Source: Gorsachius magnificus (lineage: Eukaryota > Chordata > Aves > Pelecaniformes > Ardeidae). Taken from it: a stretch of DNA of 64,000 bases. The DNA lies in the NCBI GenBank assembly GCA_034008185.1, contig CM067089.1, positions 20,844,213-20,908,212 on the forward strand. The letters run 5' to 3'. The notes beneath the pieces are model-generated. The model had not been told where the DNA came from and did not search any database. It saw nothing but the letters and a program-made list of their open reading frames with translations. This document shows, in pieces, positions 53,801-62,800 of the stretch (within the stretch, counting starts at the first letter, position 1; every line of letters starts with the position of its first letter). Position numbers and translations under genes: made by a program.

Positions 53801-56800
53801 CTCTGAAGGCCAGAGAAAGGGCCCTAGCCAATTTTATTTCCTATATGAGGAATTACAGTTCTCCATATGTTTAGAGGACCAGAGAAGACAGCAGTAAAAA
53901 CTATCTATCTGCCACATTTAAATAATAATTCCTTGTCCTGGCTATCAAAGTTGAATTTACCCCTCCAGGCTGAGATGTCTTTACAGTCCTTGCTGAAATG
54001 GAGTGGGAAGCAACAGCCATTTCATTGCCTGAAGAAGAAATCAAGGGCTGCTTTTTCATCTCAATTTGGCCAAGGGATGTAGATGGACAGAACATGATTC
54101 TTAGGTTAATCTGGGATTCCTCTCAAGTGGCTGCACAAGTTCAGGTCCATGCTTTATATATTGTCTGAAAGTTTAATAATTGCTGAATGGATATTGCATA
54201 GTTTGGAAGCTGGGCTAGAGACTGACTGAAAGATGCAACCCCATCTTTATGTTAGCATAGGGAAAAATTTATGAACATTTAGTAAATGTTTTTATATAGC
54301 CATGTAGAAATGCATTGCATTTTCCTGAGAAAATAAGACAAGATTACTACCTAGAGAAGTATATTACAACTGGATGGCACTTTGGAGTAACACCCTCTTT
54401 CCTTTTTTTCCCTATTTTTTTAAAAAATGTAATTCCTGAAGCAGTTGCTTTGCAATGCATGTGTAAATTGCTTAGATTTTTATCACAGGAAAAACATGTG
54501 AAGACTCTAATCTGTGGGCATCTGTTTTGCAGGGTGGAATTAACACTAGCGTGCGTCACGGTGGGATATATGTGAAGTCAATTATTCCCAGGGGACCAGC
54601 AGACAAGGATGGCCAGATAAAGATAGGTAACACATCTGGCAATAAAACTCTGGGCTGCAGAACTCAATGTTAGTGTGGAATGCTTGCCTCAGGGACAATG
54701 AAACGCATCTGGGATTGGAAGTCATACAACTGTGAAATGCAATACGCAGTCCATCATTCCTCAGCTTGTCCCCATACTATGTGTAGATATCCCACTGAAA
54801 AAACAGGAGCCTCATACTAACATTGTCCAGTTACTCCCTGTAGTAGGCTATCATCAGGCCTGTGACTGACATCTACCTTCAGTGTTGCTGTGATAACCAG
54901 ATACTGTCACTGCATTTACTTACAGAATACCCTGGTATGTTTTAAGTGCTAGTTATAGAACACTGCGCAGCAAACAGTATTGCTTTCATACAAAGTAACA
55001 TAATTTGACCCATATAAGCATGTCTGTGTTAAGATCTATTGCACCATGCGTAGCCTCAAGGTTTACGCCCATTGATCCTGAACATCAAAGCAACCTTACC
55101 CTTTTTTTGTTTGTTTCTTTGTTTGTTTTCTTTTGCTTCAGGTGATCGTCTACTGGAAGTAGATGGCATCAGCCTCTGCGGCATCACCCACAAACAGGCT
55201 GTGGAACACCTTAAGAACTCTGGCCAGGTTTGTACAACAGCAGAGCTCAATAAGATACCCAGTAGAATAAACTGCACTTAGTATGAAGCACAGCAGCAAA
55301 GCTGGGCCAAAAGAAACTTCCCCACCCCATCCAACCCCATTCTCCAAAAAAGAAAAGTAAAAAGACTTAGGGCTCACTGTGTGCTGTGTAACTGGAACCT
55401 GTTCATCATCATTTTAGATTGCCAGGCTGGTTCTAGAAAGAGGAAACTACCAGTTGGCAGAGCCATGCCTGACTGCCAATGATGGAAAACAGGACCAATG
55501 TGCAGTTGTTTCTGTGGCAACATCCATCACAGATGGTACCAAGGACTACTGCTTTTGGACAGATGGTGAGAGATAAAAAAGGAACTCAGGGTGACTTCTT
55601 ACAACATGCAAGAAAGGAATGAATGAAAATAATTCTGTGAAATTTCTGTGGCTGGGAAGGAAAACTGCATACTGAATAGAAATATAATGTGCAGTATAAA
55701 TGGCATTATCAAAAATCAATTCTGAACAAAATATTTCTGATGTGGTGTTACAATTGCTAGATATAGCTGAATTTATCCTAGGCATAAATACTCTATCTCT
55801 CAGCCTTCATGAGAAGGGGCTGGCAGGGATGTCCCTCTCTGTACTCCACAGCACTCTCAGGCAGGAAGCGGCTGTGTCGACATTGCCAGTCTCTTGCCCA
55901 AAGAGAGCACCCCAGCACAATTGCTGATGCTGTGCCAGTGATGGAGCTAGGGTAAGCTGCCGCCCCAGGGCCAGGACCAGAGACTGCTGTAAATTCATTT
56001 CTTAAAAACAGAAGATTCAGAGATCACAATTCCACTGAATTTAGCCAGTAAACAAATGCTGTATCTTTTACTGTAAGGCTGTCTGATAAGCACTGTCTGA
56101 ACCATATTTTCCCATGGGGCAGTTACTCCTCTACATTGTCCCTAGCAGAATGGGGTTCAGCTGCAGGTATGGTATTTGGGAAAGGGCTGGTCTCTTGTTC
56201 TTGTCTGGAAAGAGCAGTAGCTCTGATTCTAGCTTATGCTGGTTAGTGCAGGACCCACACTAACATCAGGCAGCTACAGAATAGTAAGATCTACCCAACC
56301 CTTACAGAATAATGTCAGAAAAGGACAGCATTTGAAATTTTTATGTTGGTACAACAGGCTTCTTCCTTTATGGGCTTGTACCAGATGGCATAAAGTCTGT
56401 GAATACACGGTAGAATAGAACCCAGTTCTCCCCATTCAGCCTGTGCGATTTCACGGGCTCACCTAAGTTAAAGGAACACCAAACCTGTCTTTTGCCTTTA
56501 GTGTCAGTAGATCAACCTCTGCAGAACACAAGGAAAAGGTCTGCTGAGGGTATCATTTACAGCAGCTCCTTAGGGGATACATATGCCACAGCTCCCACTC
56601 TTTTTCCAATCCCTGCTTTGAACAGATAATACATTTGAAGTCAAATTGACGAAGAATTCTGGAGGCCTCGGCTTTAGTGTTCTGCAAATGGAAGGAGATG
56701 CTTGTGAACACCTTGGAGGAGCTATTGTCAGGATCAAAAGATTGTTTCCAGGGCAGCCAGCTGAAGAGAATGGAGAAATTGAAGTTGGAGACATCATTTT

Positions 56801-59800
56801 AGCTGTGAATGGGAAATCTGTTCAAGGACTCCTGTATCAGGTACCAGGCAGTACTATCACCGGGCCTCCCGGTGGGTAACCATTAATAAAGACAATGGGA
56901 TGAAACTGCATTTCAGCTTAATTATCACCAGAGGGGGTCAGAATTTGCATATAATGAATCTGATTTCTATGTAGGATTCTTCTCTAGAATTTTTATGGGC
57001 AATTTCCTTCCTAACAGAATTCTTACAGAGAATGTCTTCCACTATTTAATCTATAATCTATAACTTTCTACTACAGATGCATGAAGTCTACTGTTAGATG
57101 CACACCAGTTGTTAATTAGTTGGAAACTTTGTTGCTATTCTGCATAATTAGAACATTTTTTCCCTGTGGTCATTTGTGCTTTGTAATGTCATGCTAAATA
57201 CCATGCCCAGATTCAAATCTCTACCAGGTCAGGTAAATCCAGTGTAAGTTTTTTACCTGGAATGAGAAATTCTATACTCACATAAGAAATTAAATGGTAA
57301 AAAAAGAACCACATGTGGATTTATTTTTTTTCATTGTAATCTTTTCACCTTATGGAAATCCCTGAGTTTTGTATATGAATATGCATTGAGTAGATAAGAT
57401 TGGTAACAAACAGAAATGATGAAATTATGCAATTTTCCCACTGACAGGTCATTCATAACATTAAATAGCTAGGGCAAAAGACAAGGTGCTGTAAGTCTTA
57501 AACAGCTGGGGGGTGCGGTAATTGTACTCCATTTGGTTTTTTCAGACCTGGAGCCTGTCCTTTTCCACCACTGTCTTGCTCTCTGACATACAGCCTTTTT
57601 ACTCAGTTTGTGCAGAGGGGGAGACAGGGTGTTTTGGCCTACAGCATTTTTTTTTTTTCCCCTCTAGATTAAGTATTTAAACTCCCACTATAGCTGAAAG
57701 CTGAATGCCGCTGAATAGATGTTATGTCAAGGAGGGGCTTTAAGAAAGTCTACCATTGGTTATGTCAATATAGCAGTCTGTGGAGCTATGCTGATATAAT
57801 TGACTGAAGATGTGTCCCTGCCACATGCAGTTTGAATGCATTTGTCTGAAAATCCCGTTTTCTTCAAGACATGAAAAAGAATTAATTTAAACCCATGTGA
57901 CTATTGGTGCAACAAGAGTTTGTAAACAGAACTAACTTTACTTTAGATACACATTCAAATAAAAGCTATGGTCCATTTATATGACAGTCATACAGCAGTG
58001 AATTTTGGCCCCCAGACACTGCTGAGAGGCACAAATGCTAGGATTTGTCATTCACATTAAAAAGTGTCTCCATCCCAGTTGGTAAAATGATGTGTACTAT
58101 AGACTGTGTTCCATAAGATCCTTCTTCCTGCTTAGGATGTCCTGCACTTGTTGCGAGGAGCTCCTCCAGAAGTCACACTACTACTTTGCAGACCACAAAA
58201 AGGTGTTCTTCCAGAAATAGAGCAGAGTGCCCTGGTAAGGAAAAGCTTCTGTCAATAAACTTGCTTCTGTAAACCTGGAAAAACACTGCTATATTTTCTA
58301 TCCAGTCTGGAACAAGGAAACCTTCCCTTTTCTCCAAGGCCTTCTATTCCATTTCTTTCTCTTCCCAGCTTCACCTCAACCTCTAGAGTTCACCTGATTC
58401 TTCCTTAAAAACCAAAATAATACAAGTCTGAGATGTGCACCATGTTTTGAATTGCAGTACTGTCATTGGCGTGAAAGAGCACATACCCAAGTAGATCTTC
58501 TCGTGATGCTTCTAAAAATGCTCTTCTAGATCCTCAGGCAGAAACTGCAGATATTCTCAGCTGCAGCTATTATAACTCATGGGCTTGAGGTAGCTGTATT
58601 ACACCCAAAACTGAGAGGAAAATGAAGAACTTTTCTATCCAGGCTACCTCTTATTAACTATAATAAATGAAATAGTGGTTTCAACTGGTTATTCAGCTTC
58701 TTATTGATAGTTAGCAGAATCTGCAGGGGCGGGGGAAACAAACAGTAGAGACTGCAGAGACTAAAATGGTGTTGTTAGGTGTGCTAGCATTGTAATTCCT
58801 GCTTCTTGAACACAACTCATGAACACATACTGTTATAATGAACATGCACCTGCATTATTTTTGCTCCATGCAGAATGGCCCACTCATGGCTCCTGTCCCA
58901 CCACGCTTTATAAGCACTGTCCATGGGCAGACAGAAATGACTGTCAGGACCATCTCCAGATAACAAACCGGGTCCTGTTGCTCTCCTGCAATGTGCACTT
59001 GGCTGATTTCTGTGGTCAATCACACAGGCGTCCGTCAAATCTGGAAGCCACTTCTACACAATGAAGAGAACATAGACGTGAAGTTGAGGCATGATATGAA
59101 AAGAAATAAAAAGGGGCCACCTCTAGCAAATAATTCATTGGGAAAAGTGAACTTGTGTAGTAGTTCCCTGGCTGGAACTCCTGAAGGATGTGGAAGATGA
59201 GCAAAAAGACAAAAGACTTATTTAGTGACAGAGTACCTCCCTGTATTTTTGCCTTCCCTTTCAGCTACCATTTGATATCGTCACATTCATATGCTTATTG
59301 ATATTGCCTCTTCAGATTATTCTGTTCTTAAAGGAAAGAAAATGGGAGATAAAAGAGGAGTTAAACTAACCTTTCTGTTATTCTGATAGACTCCAGCACC
59401 ATCTCCAGTTAAGGAGTTTGTGGCAGAAATACCAGGCGGTACAGAGGTAGGAAATAGTATGGATCAGTCTACCAGTGATGGAGGCAGCACCTCTCCAGAC
59501 CTTGAAGACTGCCTGGATTCTCCACTGGCAGCAGATTTCAGTGAGCCTCCTGAAGAGGACAGCTCTACTTATGAAGAGCAGGAATCTGAGTTTCAAGAGA
59601 AGCCCATACAGAAACTTATGACTCCCAGGGAAAGTTTCTATCAGCGTCTTTGGAGGTTTCATCAGGAAGCTGCCAATTCTGAAGCCTTCCACTCCCTAGA
59701 GGAAGAAGTGAAGCAGAACTGCTACTCACCATGTGAATTTGGATGGGCCAAAAGGTAAGGAATATCGAAATCTGCTCTGCAGCCTTTCCTTCAGCTCTTA

Positions 59801-62800
59801 GAATTTTGAAAGTGAATTGCTTAGGTTTAAGAACAGGGCTAACTCCTAATCACTGCTGATTACTGAAGAATTTTTCTTTTTACCATCTTATTCTGACTAT
59901 CCTAATCTGCTGTCTCTGTTTACTCTCATCTTATTAGAATTTTGCATAAGTCTGCTTTGCAAGAGAGTTGTACGAGTGCTGCACTGATGTAATCATTTAT
60001 GCTGTTCAGCTGAAGCTGGCTGCAGTTTGAAATATGTGGAAATTGGCAACTCTTGTTGACTTAAACAGGAATGGAAGACTTCTTATTTAATATATGATCT
60101 TTTAATTTCAGTTTTCTCAGAGTTGACTTAAACAGGCACCAAAAATTTCCCTCTTATTTTGTGATCTTTTAATTTCAAATTTTTTCAGAGAAAATAAAAA
60201 AACCTCAGAAGACAAACTGTGAACATGGAGGGGGGGAAAAAAAAAGTTACTTTCCAGTCTTCAGAAGCCAATAGAAGCTTTTGGATATCTTTGGGAAATA
60301 CCAGACACTGGCACACAGAGGATGATCCATTCCATTTTAAACATCTTTCCCAGTGCAAAAGAATATAAATTATCAGAACAGAAAGGATTGGTGGAAAGAC
60401 AAGTTAAAGGTCTTCTAGAGACCTTTAACTTACAACTTCAGTAATTTTATCTAGAAACTAACTTCTATTTTTCCACACAGTCACTTCAAATCCTTTTGTT
60501 ACTCATGCCATTCATCAAGCACAGAACCAGACAGTCATAGGCTCCAGGCTCTGGGGGTCACAGCACTAGCTGACTGCAAGTCAAGTGGGACCGTAACAGC
60601 AATTCATACTTTTAGCTCCTCTGTCTCGAGAGAAGCTTCACTCACATTCATGAGTGAGGCTCCTGCTTACATACAAGCTTACCTACTGCCGAGAATAAAA
60701 GCAGCAGAAATATGTCTGTAGCAAACGTATTTGCCAAGAGATACAGTTTCAGCAAAACTAAGTTTCTTGTGGGAAAATACCAATTCCAAGGAAAGCTTTG
60801 GATTCTTCCCAGGAAGGAGGTTCTGAAATAAATGTTTTTGTTTGGTACATTCTTAGTATCATTTAGTTTCAACTTTTGCATTTTCAAAAGGTAGTCAGAG
60901 CAGTTTAAGACTGCATACATTTTAAACAATATTTTAAATGTAATCTCAGTTTAAATGATACTTCAAGTTAAAAACATATAAAAAAATCCAGAGGTACATA
61001 GTCATTAATGAAGGAATTCCTTCTGATTAATGAAGAAATTTCTTTCCTTCAGATTGCTCCCAACTTTTCATACAAATGTAGAAATCTGATATGAATTTTA
61101 AAAGTTCCCTGCTCAGGGTTTCCCACAGAAAGTTCCTTTCACTCTCTTCTCATTGCCACCAGTAAGAATCTTTGAAAAAGCTGCTTTCAAAACCTTTAGC
61201 CCATAGTTTTCCCTTGTGAAGTCCATGTGTAGGAGTCACAAGACTCCAAAGGAAAGTAATTCGTACACATCTGTGGAGCTTGCGTATGGGCCTGCAGGAC
61301 CAAGACTTATGTTATTTCCCATGGTGATGTAGAAATGGGCTAGAAGCTGTGCTGTGATTAAGCCACTGCTAGCTCATTGCCCTGAGCTTGTGTAGCTCTG
61401 CAAACACGTTTCATACCGTTTGAAGGTGAGTCAGCACTCCACTAGCACATGACAGCTTCTATGACACCCACATTGGCCGATGTCCATTGAACTTACTCTT
61501 TTCTTTCCTGTCTCCAAAAGAAAGGAGCAGACTGCATTTGTTGTTATCCTTAAACATTTCTTTTAATTACCCCAGTATTCTTCCACAGTATTGTAAGTAT
61601 CTGTTGTCCAGCTATTAAAGCAGTCAGCTTCACTCTCAGCTTTGCTGTGTTACTGGAGGTGGCCAACTTCTTGTTTCCTCCCTGCACAGATACAAGCTAA
61701 CAGACTAGATTCCTTCCCTCACTGAGGGCATACAGCATGAGCCTATAGGGTTTTTTTTTTATTTTCATCAGTGTTCCAAAAATACCATTGAAGGCTACTA
61801 GCATATCCAGCCAAAATGCCTGTTTTGCTACTTTGCTTTATATTTTCCTTCTGACTATAGATGACTTTTGAAACAAGAGCTTAACACTGGGGATCTATGA
61901 TTTCATACAAGACACACAATTTGTCTTCCTTTGAGTTGTATATGGTTGCTTGGGAGATGACAGGCACAATTTAGTTCTATCAGAGAGCAAAAGATCCTAG
62001 GCTACTGTTGTATATGAAAAGACATGGCATTTTTGCTATGTGAAGCATTAATAAAAAGGCTTAAAATTACATAGCTTTTAAGATGAATGAGGTTTAGCAA
62101 TATTTCAATAAAGATTGATATGAATAAAACACATTTTTTTAAAAAAAGTATTTCAAGCATTTCTATTAGCTTTGATGGTAAATGTAATGGGAGACAATGC
62201 TGTAGTAGTCTATTAGAGTTCATTAATGACAACACTCAAAACGATATTAAAGACAGCACATATAACTACAGTCTGGGCTTGAACATTAAAAGAGCTGAAT
62301 ACTGTATCCGATAGAGTGGAATAAAATCAATAATAATTTTAATTCAAGTAATTGAACAAATCCATTGTTTTCTGTAGGACAACTCTTACCCTTCAAGGCA
62401 AGCATAAGAATAAAATACAAAATTAAGTCAGGACTTGTATTATTTATGTAGAGACGGGAATAATTTTCTATTTCATGTTCCTGGTTTGTGCCCCAGTTAC
62501 CAAGGAAAGACCTGTAGAACCCAGGAATGTGGCTGGCGTTCCTTTTTCAAGAGAAAGGGAAATATGAAAATTTTAGTAATATTATAATGTGCCTACCACT
62601 CACCAGATAAATTAATTGTTTATGGCAGAAAATAATTAATATCTAGGAATTGTTCGATTATTCTTTTCAAGAAGCAACCAAAGTACTAATTAATGGCTTA
62701 AAAAAAAAAAAAAAAAAGAGTGCAAGATTTTACAAAGGCAGTTTTCAAATTCTGAAAGCTTTTTAATCTCTTAGCTAGCTTTGCAAAATATTGATTACTT

